Assembly (NCBI GenBank): GCA_017645955.1
Contig: JAGCNM010000050.1
Coordinates: 1-37,790 of the forward strand
DNA from: Candidatus Saccharimonadota bacterium
GTDB lineage: Bacteria > Patescibacteriota > Saccharimonadia > Saccharimonadales > Saccharimonadaceae
DNA length: 37,790 nt
Direction: 5' to 3'
The notes beneath the pieces are model-generated. The model searched no databases. It was given only the letters and a program-made list of their open reading frames with translations, and was not told the DNA's origin. Shown piece after piece: positions 15,627-23,064 of the stretch (position 1 is the first letter of the stretch; every line of letters begins with the position of its first letter). The position numbers were made by a program, and so were the translations under genes.

Positions 15627-16351
15627 TTTTAGGTCCCACGGGCTCAGGTAAAACTGGAGTATCTATCAAAATTGCAAAGGCGATAGGCGGTGAGATTATC
15701 TCGGCCGATTCTCGTGCGATTTATAAAGGTATGGATATTGGCACAGCTAAACCAACCAAAGAAGAGATGGATGGCATACCTCACTACGGGCTAGATTTAG
15801 TCGAACCAGGCGAACGATTTACTGTAGCCGATTGGAAAAACTACGCATTAGAAAAAATTGCCGATATTAAAGCGCGTGGTAAAGTTCCGATTATTGTTGG
15901 TGGGACCGGACTATATATTGATGCGTTAATATACGATTATAAGTTCAAAGGCCCGACTGGCGAGAAGATAGGTGACTTTGAACAAAAAAGTTGTTCAGAC
16001 AGAACAGAGATAAAAGGCAACTATCTAGTAGTCGGGATTAAGTGGGAAACCGAGGAATTGCGCAAAAGACTAGTTCAACGTATAGAAAAAATGTTTTCAG
16101 AAGAAATATATGATGAAACAAAAAATCTTGTCAAAAAGTATGGCTGGGACAACCAAGCCATGAAGAGCGACATTTATGAATATGCTTGGAAATATCTAAA
16201 CGACGAACTTAGTCTAGAAGAGGCTAAAGAAAAATGTTTTTACGAAGATTGGCATCTCGCTAAACGTCAAATGACTTGGTTTAAACGCAATAAAAATATT
16301 GTTTGGTTGAAGTTAGAAGAAGTTTATCCATATATAATAGACATGTGCTAA
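15611..16351 (+). CDS. miaA: Minimal tRNA dimethylallyltransferase
   Basis: 246 residues against about 300-315 in most bacteria. The core is intact: P-loop GPTGSGKT (residues 8-15), DSRAIYKGMDIGTAKP, DLVEPGERFTVADW, GGTGLYI, and the C-terminal RQMTWFKRN that contacts the anticodon loop. What is missing is most of the roughly 70-residue helical insertion between GGTGLY and the final helices, replaced by a short charged linker. The enzyme adds a dimethylallyl group to A37 of tRNAs reading UNN codons. The gene begins inside the 3' end of thrS. The C-terminal zinc-binding extension of eukaryotic homologues is absent as expected. Confidence 0.92.
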   Translation: MQTIIILGPTGSGKTGVSIKIAKAIGGEIISADSRAIYKGMDIGTAKPTKEEMDGIPHYGLDLVEPGERFTVADWKNYALEKIADIKARGKVPIIVGGTGLYIDALIYDYKFKGPTGEKIGDFEQKSCSDRTEIKGNYLVVGIKWETEELRKRLVQRIEKMFSEEIYDETKNLVKKYGWDNQAMKSDIYEYAWKYLNDELSLEEAKEKCFYEDWHLAKRQMTWFKRNKNIVWLKLEEVYPYIIDMC

Positions 16352-16354
16352 AAT
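16346..16354 (+). promoter_or_regulatory. Extended -10 promoter inside the miaA 3' end
   Basis: TGCTAAAAT; predicted start about 16361, 3 nt before the ATG at 16364. Either leaderless, or co-transcribed from thrS with AGG as a poor RBS. Confidence 0.5.
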
Positions 16355-16363
16355 GTATATAGG

Positions 16364-16969
16364 ATGAGTAAAGAAAATAACACACCAATTGAAAAATTAT
16401 TTGGTTCAAAAACTCGCGCAAAGCTCTTACAACTATTTTTTGAAAACCCCGGAAAAAGCTTTTATGTTCGTGAAATGACTAGAGTGATTGACGAGCAAAT
16501 TAACTCTGTACGCAGGGAACTATTGAATCTTGAAAGTATCGGTATTATCAAAAACGAAACCTTCGACAATAAAGTTTATTATTCAGCTAACAATAAGCAT
16601 CCTTTCTGTCGCCCGCTTATTGATATCTTTACTAAAAAAATTGATTCAACGCGCGAAAAAGACATTAAAGAAAGCACATGGGACGACTACATTCGTCCAG
16701 TTAAGAATTATTTGAAGGCACTCGTCGTGACGAATCGTCTTCCTGGCCAAGACGGCATCGATCTTTTAATTATTGGCAATGATAAAACTAAAAAACTAAC
16801 TCGTTGGGCCGAAGTAATCGAAAAAAGACAAGGTAAACCGATTAATTACGTCATCATGTCTCAAGATGACTTCACATATCGTAAAAGCGTTCATGATCGT
16901 TTTCTCGATGATGTATTCGAGATGGAAATCACAGAAATAATTGATCCAGAAAAAATAATAAAAGGATAG
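16364..16969 (+). CDS. Winged-helix protein with nucleotidyltransferase-like C-terminal domain
   Basis: 201 residues. Residues 9-78 form an ArsR-like winged helix (LFGSKTRAKLLQLFFENPG, YVREMTRVIDEQINSVRREL recognition helix, and a wing ending VYYSAN). The C-terminal part (about 115-200) contains IDLLIIGNDKTKKL and a following helix-strand pattern like the DLLIVGD core of minimal nucleotidyltransferases, but the GSxARG motif is absent, so a catalytic role is doubtful. wHTH-MNT proteins of this layout are common in archaea and CPR. The likely role is a DNA-binding regulator. It is followed 8 nt later by the beta-lactamase-fold remnant and then the M50 protease, probably one operon. Confidence 0.65.
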   Translation: MSKENNTPIEKLFGSKTRAKLLQLFFENPGKSFYVREMTRVIDEQINSVRRELLNLESIGIIKNETFDNKVYYSANNKHPFCRPLIDIFTKKIDSTREKDIKESTWDDYIRPVKNYLKALVVTNRLPGQDGIDLLIIGNDKTKKLTRWAEVIEKRQGKPINYVIMSQDDFTYRKSVHDRFLDDVFEMEITEIIDPEKIIKG

Positions 16970-16977
16970 GAGAAAAG

Positions 16978-17424
16978 ATGTTCGAGATTGAAAGTAAAAA
17001 CCAAGACGAAATAATTATTACTACCAAAAAAACTACAATTAAGTTTAACATAGCCGATGCGGTTATTGATGCTGGACTCGCGGTTGGAAAAATAACCGGA
17101 CCTGGCGAATTCGAAATTGGTGACGTCGCGATTCGCGGTGTTGCTACTGAATCTGGAAAAACTATTTATGACGCCGAAATTGGCGGAGTTCATGTTGGTA
17201 TTCTCGGGGGAATCGAAGAGAATCTTGACGACATTGTTGCCGATGTGCTCTGTACGTCTAGTATTCGCGCAATTCGCGAAATCGAACCGAAACTCATCGT
17301 CTCGATGGGAAATGTTGACGCCATGGTTACTGAATTGAAACTTTCTGCCCATAATGAAAAGAAATTGAAAGTAAAAAGCCTTGACTCCCTCCCGACCGTT
17401 AAAGAAGTAGTGGTTCTTAATTGA
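16978..17424 (+). CDS. Truncated metallo-beta-lactamase-fold protein without metal ligands
   Basis: 148 residues preceded by AGGAG. From about residue 38 it follows the UlaG/YtnP-like beta-lactamase fold: ITGPGEFEIGDVAIRGVATES, then a strand at VHVGILGGIEE where active homologues have the HLGD metal ligands, VLCTSSIRAIREIEPKLIVSMGN where they have PMHY, and a final LPTVKEVVVL. The N-terminal segment bearing HxHxDH is missing and no other zinc-binding His is conserved. The protein is therefore probably not a hydrolase; it may be a structural or regulatory derivative. The ORF is clean with a good RBS and is coupled to the next gene, which argues against a decaying pseudogene. Confidence 0.6.
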   Translation: MFEIESKNQDEIIITTKKTTIKFNIADAVIDAGLAVGKITGPGEFEIGDVAIRGVATESGKTIYDAEIGGVHVGILGGIEENLDDIVADVLCTSSIRAIREIEPKLIVSMGNVDAMVTELKLSAHNEKKLKVKSLDSLPTVKEVVVLN

Positions 17425-18056
17425 TGGATTTCATTATTGTTATTATTATCGTTGTGGGCTCGGTAGTTTTGCATGAGCTTTCTCACGGAATCGCCGCTTT
17501 TTATTTAGGCGATCGAACTGCTAAGGACGCTGGTCGTTTAACCTTTAATCCCATTAAGCATATTGATCCGTACATGTCTATCCTGGTTCCCGTTGTGCTA
17601 TATCTATTAAAAGCCCCAGTCTTTGGTGGCGCTAAACCGGTCCCTGTTAATTTCGCGAATCTAAAATGGCGCGAATGGGGAATGGCGCTCGTTGCGCTCG
17701 CTGGGCCACTTATGAACTTCTTTTTAGCTTTTATTGCGTTTTTGATCGGACATTTTACCGGTTGGCTCTATGGCTCTGGTGGCGACATTCTTTATTTTAT
17801 CTCGGCTAGGTTTGTTCTCATTAATCTTGGATTTATGATTTTTAACTTAATCCCAATTCCGCCACTAGACGGATCTCGCATTCTTTACGCTATCGCTCCT
17901 GACGGCTTTCGTAATATCCTTACCGCTATGGAACGTTACGGTTTTATTCTTGTTTATCTGATGATTTTTCTCTTTGGCGAAGTATTTTCGCATCTTATGG
18001 TTAACGGTATGCAAGGAATTCTTAATCTGTTTTATTGGTTGGTGGGGTCGAACTAG
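17424..18056 (+). CDS. M50 family membrane metalloprotease (site-2 protease type)
   Basis: 210 residues from the ATG at 17424, whose A is the last base of the preceding TGA; a TTG one codon earlier is a less likely start. The HELSH zinc motif lies in the first membrane segment (residues 17-21) and the third ligand in FNLIPIPPLDGSRI, the classic M50 NPDG region. Four to five membrane segments follow the short Rv1827/SpoIVFB-like layout without PDZ domain. Such proteases cut membrane-embedded regulators such as anti-sigma factors. The substrate is not evident, but the upstream winged-helix gene in the same operon could be part of the same response; this is inference. Its last 35 nt overlap the end of the convergent acyltransferase gene. 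Confidence 0.88.
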   Translation: MDFIIVIIIVVGSVVLHELSHGIAAFYLGDRTAKDAGRLTFNPIKHIDPYMSILVPVVLYLLKAPVFGGAKPVPVNFANLKWREWGMALVALAGPLMNFFLAFIAFLIGHFTGWLYGSGGDILYFISARFVLINLGFMIFNLIPIPPLDGSRILYAIAPDGFRNILTAMERYGFILVYLMIFLFGEVFSHLMVNGMQGILNLFYWLVGSN

Positions 18057-19107
18057 AAAGCTCCTTAATGGTCCGTTTCATAAGACCAAACATCTTTGTT
18101 ATAGTATCCTGCAGGAAAACTATAAACACCCCAGAAGCTAAACTACAAACGAAAGAGCATAGTACGATTACTGGCATATATAATAACCTTTGATGCATGT
18201 CTGGAAAACTATCTATCAAAATAGTATAAAAAATTGTATCAAAGATTACAGAAATGAGATACGCAGCGAAGCAGGCGTTGGAAAGAATAGTAATTAGTTT
18301 AGTCATTTTAGCCGAATATTTAACCTTCTTTAGATTAATAAATAAATTGAAAACTAACAATGATAGAATCATTACGGTTCCCGAGTTATAGCTATTCCAA
18401 GTCCCAACTTGATACATTCCTCCTCTGGAATAGAAATAATCAAAAAACCCATTAAAGAGAATGAGCAATACAATATATCCTAAACTCCTTAACGTAGAGA
18501 TTTTAATTGGATATTTGCTTAAATATGCTCCAAGGTAATAATAGAAAAATGGATAAATCTTAATCCACCAATCAGGAATAATTTTCGTATCAAAGATATT
18601 AACAATACTTGGTAAACCTATTAGACAAAATAGTATAATTAATAATGCTTTTCTCGCTCTTTTAGTCCCCAGGTTATTAAATACTAGATTAAGGAAGGGA
18701 ATTAGGAAGAACAACCCAATATACATGTTAACATACCAACTATAACGACTAAACTCGAGGAGACTCCTTATAAAACAATCCATCGTTAAAGGCTCTTTAT
18801 CATACCAAGCCAGGAAAGATTCGTAAATAACAGCACAAATAAGGTAAGTTAACAGTATCTTAAATATTTTTAAATAGTACTTCTTGCTAGGAGTGACTTG
18901 ATTCTGTAGATAACCCGTTAGAATAATAAACAACGGGACACAAATAATAAATAGAGAACGAGCTAATAACGCGACAATCATGCTTTTCCCAGCAACCACT
19001 CCTTCTAAATAAAAATTAGATTGTAGAAAAAAATGTACACCGACGACAAAAAATAGAGCGCATATTCTCACCAAATCTAATCTTAAATCGCGGACTCTCT
19101 GAGCCAC
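18022..19107 (-). CDS. Acyltransferase family 3 integral membrane protein
   Basis: 361 residues with about ten membrane segments. The N-terminal RLDLVRICALFFVVGVHFF gives the conserved Arg and catalytic His (His25) of the acyltransferase-3 family (OatA, WecH, NodX type), which transfers acetyl or succinyl groups to extracytoplasmic sugars. The start is GTG at 19107 with GGAGG four bases upstream. No SGNH esterase domain follows, so it is the single-domain WecH-like version. It probably modifies a cell-surface glycan; the substrate is unknown. It overlaps the convergent M50 gene by 35 bp at the 3' end. Confidence 0.85.
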   Translation of the reverse strand: MAQRVRDLRLDLVRICALFFVVGVHFFLQSNFYLEGVVAGKSMIVALLARSLFIICVPLFIILTGYLQNQVTPSKKYYLKIFKILLTYLICAVIYESFLAWYDKEPLTMDCFIRSLLEFSRYSWYVNMYIGLFFLIPFLNLVFNNLGTKRARKALLIILFCLIGLPSIVNIFDTKIIPDWWIKIYPFFYYYLGAYLSKYPIKISTLRSLGYIVLLILFNGFFDYFYSRGGMYQVGTWNSYNSGTVMILSLLVFNLFINLKKVKYSAKMTKLITILSNACFAAYLISVIFDTIFYTILIDSFPDMHQRLLYMPVIVLCSFVCSLASGVFIVFLQDTITKMFGLMKRTIKELSSSTPPTNKTD

Positions 19108-19133
19108 TTTACCTCCATCTCTATTACAAGGTT

Positions 19134-19142
19134 ATTATATCA
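19134..19142 (-). promoter_or_regulatory. Extended -10 promoter of the acyltransferase gene
   Basis: TGATATAAT on the minus strand, predicted start about 19127, 20 nt before the GTG. Confidence 0.7.
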
Positions 19143-19167
19143 TAGCCTTGAAGAGGACACCTCGATT

Positions 19168-19176
19168 TGTTATAAT
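19168..19176 (+). promoter_or_regulatory. Extended -10 promoter upstream of the structured leader
   Basis: TGTTATAAT, predicted start about 19183, giving a leader of about 149 nt, by far the longest on any mRNA in the window. Confidence 0.72.
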
Positions 19177-19182
19177 AATAGT

Positions 19183-19331
19183 AGCCCTATCGGCAGCATG
19201 ATTTTCCTGAATAATCATGTTTTAGGGATTTCGTGGCTTACACCTGTGGGTGTAACGCATAAGATTTTACCCACCTTGTATATATTACGGGGAAAACAGG
19301 TCGATAGGGTTTTAAGATAAAAAAGGTGGGC
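19183..19331 (+). promoter_or_regulatory. Structured 5' leader with RBS-sequestering element (riboswitch-like)
   Basis: CCCTATCG (19185-19192) pairs perfectly with CGATAGGG (19302-19309), closing a domain that holds two hairpins: CATGATT/AATCATG near 19198-19219 and TTACACC/GGTGTAA near 19238-19255. Inside the same domain CCCACCTT (19270-19277) is an exact complement of AAGGTGGG (19323-19330), which contains the ribosome binding site of the next gene. The two pairings are either mutually exclusive or form a pseudoknot, the logic of a translational switch. It matches no riboswitch class I can recall by its conserved core. Confidence 0.6.
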
Positions 19332-20177
19332 ATGAAACAGAGAATTCGAGTAGTTGGATTAATTAAAAACGAAGAAGGGGTTTTAGTTTTTAAACGTAGC
19401 CGGGGCCGTTCAGAGTCGCCGGTTTTTTGGGAACTTCCAACTGGAAAGATTAAATTCGGCGAACAACCGGAAGAAGCTATGGCACGCTCCCTTGATGAGT
19501 TTACCGGGCTAAACGCAACTTCTCTAAAACTAAAAGACGTAATTACGTTTCTTGCCACTGAAGATTCAAGTCAGCTTAGTAATCTTTATATTATTTATGA
19601 AATTCAAGTTCCTAGCGAAGCAAAACCTAATCCGCACGATCGTTACACTGCGTATAAATACTTAAAGGATAATTCTAGTGGCATGCGCCTAACCGAAACC
19701 AGCATGGCAGTTCTAGAGATTATCGAAGAAAAACTTTCGTCTGATCATATCTCGCCTCGCGCAGCGGCAAACTCAATTACTATCAATGTCGACGGCGCAT
19801 CGCGTGGTAATCCTGGGCCATCAGGAATCGGATACTGCATTACAGATAATGATGGTCACATTATTGAAAGAGGAGGCGAATTTATCGGCTTCGCGACTTC
19901 GCGCGTCGCCGAATATTATGCCTTAAGAAAAGGAATTGATCGCGCAATTGAACTCGGCTATAAAACTGCGAAGTTTATTTCAGACAGCTTAATGGTTGTA
20001 AACCAATTAAATGGAATTTTTCAGATTAAAAACCGCGATATTCTTCCAGTCTACGAAGACATTCAAAAAAAATTAGACAGTTTTGAAGCAGTTTCCTTTA
20101 TGCATGTTCCGCGCTCAAAAAACATTATTGCGGACTCGGAAGCAAACGATGCAATAGATAGGATACTTAAAAAATAA
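19332..20177 (+). CDS. Nudix-like domain fused to RNase HI
   Basis: 281 residues from the ATG at 19332; an in-frame GTG two codons earlier is the RBS itself (AAAAGGTGGG). The N-terminal domain (about 3-140) is Nudix-like, with a box GKIKFGEQPEEAMARSLDEF in which the REUXEE core reads RSLDEF, so two of three metal-binding Glu are lost. The C-terminal domain (about 150-281) is RNase HI with all four acidic residues placed as expected: VDGASRGNPGPSG, EYYALRKGI, ISDSLMVVNQ and the Asp of NIIADSEAN. RNase HI removes RNA from RNA-DNA hybrids. The fusion is unusual; the Nudix part may act as a ligand sensor or nucleic-acid clamp. The long structured leader suggests regulated translation. Confidence 0.85.
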   Translation: MKQRIRVVGLIKNEEGVLVFKRSRGRSESPVFWELPTGKIKFGEQPEEAMARSLDEFTGLNATSLKLKDVITFLATEDSSQLSNLYIIYEIQVPSEAKPNPHDRYTAYKYLKDNSSGMRLTETSMAVLEIIEEKLSSDHISPRAAANSITINVDGASRGNPGPSGIGYCITDNDGHIIERGGEFIGFATSRVAEYYALRKGIDRAIELGYKTAKFISDSLMVVNQLNGIFQIKNRDILPVYEDIQKKLDSFEAVSFMHVPRSKNIIADSEANDAIDRILKK

Positions 20178-20186
20178 TCATAAATA

Positions 20187-20195
20187 TGGTATAAT
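20187..20195 (+). promoter_or_regulatory. Extended -10 promoter of the rimB-like gene (leaderless)
   Basis: TGGTATAAT; the hexamer ends exactly 6 nt before the ATG at 20202. Confidence 0.75.
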
Positions 20196-20201
20196 ATAAC
20201 T

Positions 20202-20705
20202 ATGCAAAGTTTAGAGAACAGTAAGTTGCCAATTATCGGTTCTACTGAATATGTTGAGGTTGCGGGAATTAAAAACATCCCTGCAAAAATTGATACTGGT
20301 GCCGATACGTCCTCGATTTGGGCTTCCGATATTGATATGGATAAAGACGGAACATTAGTTTTTTCACTTTTCAATAAAGAATCACCTTTCTTCACTGGGG
20401 AACGTCTCAAATCGACAGATTATAAAGCAAAAATTGTTCGCTCTTCGCATGGCGATACTCAGGTCCGATATCGTGTCAAATTAATTTTAAAAATAGGCGG
20501 CGAGTCCTTTGAAACTACTTTCACGCTCGCTAATCGTTCGCGCAATAATTTTCCGATTTTGATTGGCCGCCATTCTCTAGAGGGAAGATTCCTCGTCGAT
20601 GTTTCAAAATCAGAAATTGAACATCGTCACAATCCTAAGACCCCGCGTCTTAATCGAGAATTAGAGGAAGACCCTTATGGGTTTCATCAAAAATACGTTA
20701 AATAG
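20202..20705 (+). CDS. Retropepsin-like RimK-associated protease (ATP-dependent zinc protease family)
   Basis: 167 residues. It has the aspartic-protease-like core KIDTGADTSSIW (catalytic Asp at residue 31) and the distal PILIGRHSLEGRFLVDVS of the family labelled ATP-dependent zinc protease, related in Pseudomonas to RimB of the rimABK operon. In that system RimB modulates the glutamate ligase RimK. Here rimK follows 10 nt after the stop, which supports the same partnership. No signal peptide, so it is cytoplasmic. It is expressed from its own leaderless promoter. The actual protein target is not deducible. Confidence 0.85.
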   Translation: MQSLENSKLPIIGSTEYVEVAGIKNIPAKIDTGADTSSIWASDIDMDKDGTLVFSLFNKESPFFTGERLKSTDYKAKIVRSSHGDTQVRYRVKLILKIGGESFETTFTLANRSRNNFPILIGRHSLEGRFLVDVSKSEIEHRHNPKTPRLNRELEEDPYGFHQKYVK

Positions 20706-20715
20706 AAAGGGAAAT

Positions 20716-21624
20716 ATGAAATTAGCAATATTATCAAATGGGCCAGCTAACTATTCGACCAAACGTCTCGTCGAAGAGGGGAAAAAGCGTGGCCACGAAG
20801 TTACAGTTATAAAATATAAAAACTGCTATTTAGCTGTTGACGATAAACATCCAGATGTCTATTATAACGGAGAAAAACTCCCGACTTTTGATGCTATTTT
20901 ACCTCGTATTTCGAACAATATGACAAAATACGGTTGTGCAGTTGTGCGTCAATTCGAAATGCAGGGAGTTTATACTGTTGCTAACGCTGTCGCAATCACT
21001 AGAGCTAGAGACAAATTGCGTGCTGCTCAGATTCTTGCGAAATATGATGTTGATACCCCTAAAACGTTTGTTTCGCGCAATACTTCGGATATTGATGCTT
21101 TACTTGATCAAATGGGATTACCGGTCATTATTAAGCTAGCTACTGGAACTCACGGCAATGGCGTGATTTTAGCCGATACTAGAAAAGCAGCCAAATCAGC
21201 TCTTCAAGCATTTTATCTTTACAACGAAGATGGCACAAACATCTTACTTCAAGAGTTTATCAAGGAGTCAGCTGGAACCGATATCCGTGCGTTTGTCGTG
21301 GGGAATCGTGTAGTAGCTTCGATGCAACGTGCTTCATTAGACGATGATTTCCGCTCTAATCTTCATCAAGGCGGCCTTGGTACGCCAGTCAAATTAACCG
21401 AAGACGAGAAGAAAACCGCAATAAAAGCTGCCCACGCTATGGGCCTTAATATCTGCGGTGTTGATCTTATGCGTTCGGAGCGTGGTCCCCTAGTTCTTGA
21501 AGTTAACGCTTCGCCAGGATTTGGTATTGAGAAAGTCACTGGCAAAGATGTCGCATCAAAGATTATCGAATACATAGAGAGTAACGCCCCTCGTCATAAT
21601 AGCAAGGATCGAATCGGAGCATAA
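20716..21624 (+). CDS. rimK: RimK-type ATP-grasp glutamate ligase
   Basis: 302 residues from the ATG at 20716, preceded by AAAGGG; a longer in-frame start at 20677 lies inside the upstream gene. The ATP-grasp layout is complete: N-terminal MKLAILSNGPANYSTKRLVE, VIIKLATGTHGNGVILA (nucleotide-binding lysine and Gly-rich loop), LLQEFIKESAGTDIRAFVVG and the metal site GPLVLEVNASPGFGIEKVTG. RimK adds glutamates to the C-terminus of ribosomal protein bS6; relatives make other peptide or amino-acid ligations. bS6 is not encoded here. The fixed pairing with the retropepsin-like gene and the coupled QueC-like gene suggests a dedicated modification module. Confidence 0.9.
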   Translation: MKLAILSNGPANYSTKRLVEEGKKRGHEVTVIKYKNCYLAVDDKHPDVYYNGEKLPTFDAILPRISNNMTKYGCAVVRQFEMQGVYTVANAVAITRARDKLRAAQILAKYDVDTPKTFVSRNTSDIDALLDQMGLPVIIKLATGTHGNGVILADTRKAAKSALQAFYLYNEDGTNILLQEFIKESAGTDIRAFVVGNRVVASMQRASLDDDFRSNLHQGGLGTPVKLTEDEKKTAIKAAHAMGLNICGVDLMRSERGPLVLEVNASPGFGIEKVTGKDVASKIIEYIESNAPRHNSKDRIGA

Positions 21625-21628
21625 TACT

Positions 21629-22429
21629 ATGGGTGGTGTCACCCCTGAAATACATCTTTTTATTACTGGTGGTTGGGACTCAACTTTTATGTTGTGTAAA
21701 TTATCTCGTCAGGATATTACTATTTGTCCAGTTTACGTACTTAATCCGAAGAGAAAAAGCAATAAAAAAGAGTTAGAAGCGGCTAAAAAAATTATTCAAG
21801 CTCTTTCTAAACATCCAGGCACAAAAGCTAAGATTAAAAAACTAGATATTAGGAAATTGCCAGATATAAAGGTTGATCAAAATTTTACGGCCGCCAGACA
21901 TCGTATTATGGAGAAGGTTGGCTTACTTGGCTATCAATATGATTATTTAGCAACAGTTGCTAAGGATATCGGAACGATAGGTTTAGGCATCGAAAAAGAC
22001 TCCGCCGATCATGAAGTTGGCGCTAGTGCTGCGCTTAACCATCTCGCAACACTCAAACCCTCGAAATATGGTCATATTGTTGACGAAAAAAAATCAGATC
22101 CAGACATCTACCTTCTTTTTGGCAGAATCTTCTTTCCAATCATCAATACGACTGAGGTAGAAATGGTGGATTGGGCAAAAAAATATGGTTACACGAATAT
22201 TATGAGTTTAACCTGGTTTTGTCATTCGCCAATCAAAAACCAGCCCTGCGGCCTCTGTCGTCCCTGTGAAGAAAAAATAGACTCTAAGATGGGCTTTTTG
22301 TTGCCAGAAGAAGCCATTAAACGTTACAATAAAGCCAAAAAATGGAATCATTTTGGCGGAAAAGTATCCAGAACGATTAAAAATTTTATTCTATTCTTTC
22401 TCAGCGACAAACCAAAATCTCACAAATAA
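21629..22429 (+). CDS. QueC-like PP-loop ATPase with Cys4 zinc site
   Basis: 266 residues, starting 4 nt after rimK. The PP-loop TGGWDST (residues 13-19) binds and adenylates ATP. A C-terminal Cys4 cluster (CHSPIKNQPCGLCRPC, about 197-212, spacing C-x8-C-x2-C-x2-C) matches the zinc site of QueC, which converts carboxydeazaguanine to preQ0. queD, queE and queF are absent from the window, and the surrounding genes are a ligase and protease pair, so it may be a QueC-family enzyme acting on another carboxylate. It could equally serve queuosine salvage. The fold is certain, the substrate is not. Confidence 0.75.
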   Translation: MGGVTPEIHLFITGGWDSTFMLCKLSRQDITICPVYVLNPKRKSNKKELEAAKKIIQALSKHPGTKAKIKKLDIRKLPDIKVDQNFTAARHRIMEKVGLLGYQYDYLATVAKDIGTIGLGIEKDSADHEVGASAALNHLATLKPSKYGHIVDEKKSDPDIYLLFGRIFFPIINTTEVEMVDWAKKYGYTNIMSLTWFCHSPIKNQPCGLCRPCEEKIDSKMGFLLPEEAIKRYNKAKKWNHFGGKVSRTIKNFILFFLSDKPKSHK

Positions 22430-22439
22430 GTCATTTTTA

Positions 22440-22448
22440 TGGTATAAT
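22440..22448 (+). promoter_or_regulatory. Extended -10 promoter of rnpB
   Basis: TGGTATAAT, predicted start 22455, coinciding with the 5' end of the RNase P P1 helix. Confidence 0.8.
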
Positions 22449-22454
22449 TACAGA

Positions 22455-22792
22455 GAGCCTGAAAGGCAATCGCTTGAAGGTTTCTTTAAGAGGAAAGTCC
22501 GGGCAACATAGAGCAAGGTAGTCGCTAACAGCGACCGTCCGCAAGGATAGGGAAAGTACCACAGAAACATATACCGCCAGTTTTGGTAAGGGTGAAAAGA
22601 GTGAGGTAAGAGCTCACAGCATACGGTAGCGATACAGTGTGACGGCAAACCCTACTTGTTGCAAGGAGTGCTATCAGCTTCTGCTCGAAGACGCACGCTC
22701 ACCGCTAGAGTGCTATAGCAATGTAGCGCCAAGATAGATGATTGCCGACTATATAATATATAGTCACAGAACCCGGCTTAATGAAGGCTCAT
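22455..22792 (+). ncRNA. rnpB: RNase P RNA, catalytic subunit
   Basis: The ribozyme that removes tRNA 5' leaders. Universally conserved blocks are present: GAGGAAAGTCCGGGC (22490-22504, CR-I), AGATAGATGATTGCC (CR-IV region) and ACAGAACCCGGCTTA (22766-22780, CR-V). The 5' GAGCCT (22455-22460) pairs with AGGCTC (22785-22790) to close P1. The length of about 338 nt is slightly short of the E. coli RNA (377 nt). The protein subunit gene rnpA is not in the window. Confidence 0.96.
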
Positions 22793-22800
22793 ATCAAAAA

Positions 22801-22826
22801 ACCGCCCCTACAGGGCGGCTTTTTGT
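22801..22826 (+). terminator. Terminator of rnpB
   Basis: CCGCCC/GGGCGG stem followed by CTTTTTG. It also faces the end of the convergent rpmB and may stop transcription from both sides. Confidence 0.88.
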
Positions 22827-22835
22827 TTAAGTTAA

Positions 22836-23063
22836 TTACTTACTTGTCTTTTTCTCAGCTTTAGCTTTTGGAGAATCAATTAAGCCTTTCTTCTTCAAAG
22901 TCCTAAGCGCCGAAGTAGAAACGTTGCATTTAACCTTTTGTCCATTTATCACTAAGGTTCTTTTGCTTACGTTAGGCTTAAAAACCTTGCGTGTATGTCT
23001 TTGAGAGAAAGATACATTATGACCATACATTTTACCTTTACCGGTAACTTCACAAATCGCCAT
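22836..23063 (-). CDS. rpmB: Large ribosomal subunit protein bL28
   Basis: 75 residues with the bL28 start MAICEVTGKGKMYGHNVS, a TRKVFKPN segment and a central VKCNVSTSALRTLKKKGL. The Lys-rich tail is typical. It starts only one base after the rplT stop and is therefore the fourth gene of an infC-rpmI-rplT-rpmB operon; in most bacteria rpmB is found with rpmG instead. Confidence 0.95.
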   Translation of the reverse strand: MAICEVTGKGKMYGHNVSFSQRHTRKVFKPNVSKRTLVINGQKVKCNVSTSALRTLKKKGLIDSPKAKAEKKTSK

Positions 23064-23064
23064 C

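Noticed and set aside
19238-19558. Minus-strand ORF of 106 residues over the structured leader
   Set aside because: Overlaps the leader and the Nudix domain on the wrong strand; no family resemblance.
22448-22648. Minus-strand ORF of 66 residues
   Set aside because: Entirely antisense to RNase P RNA.
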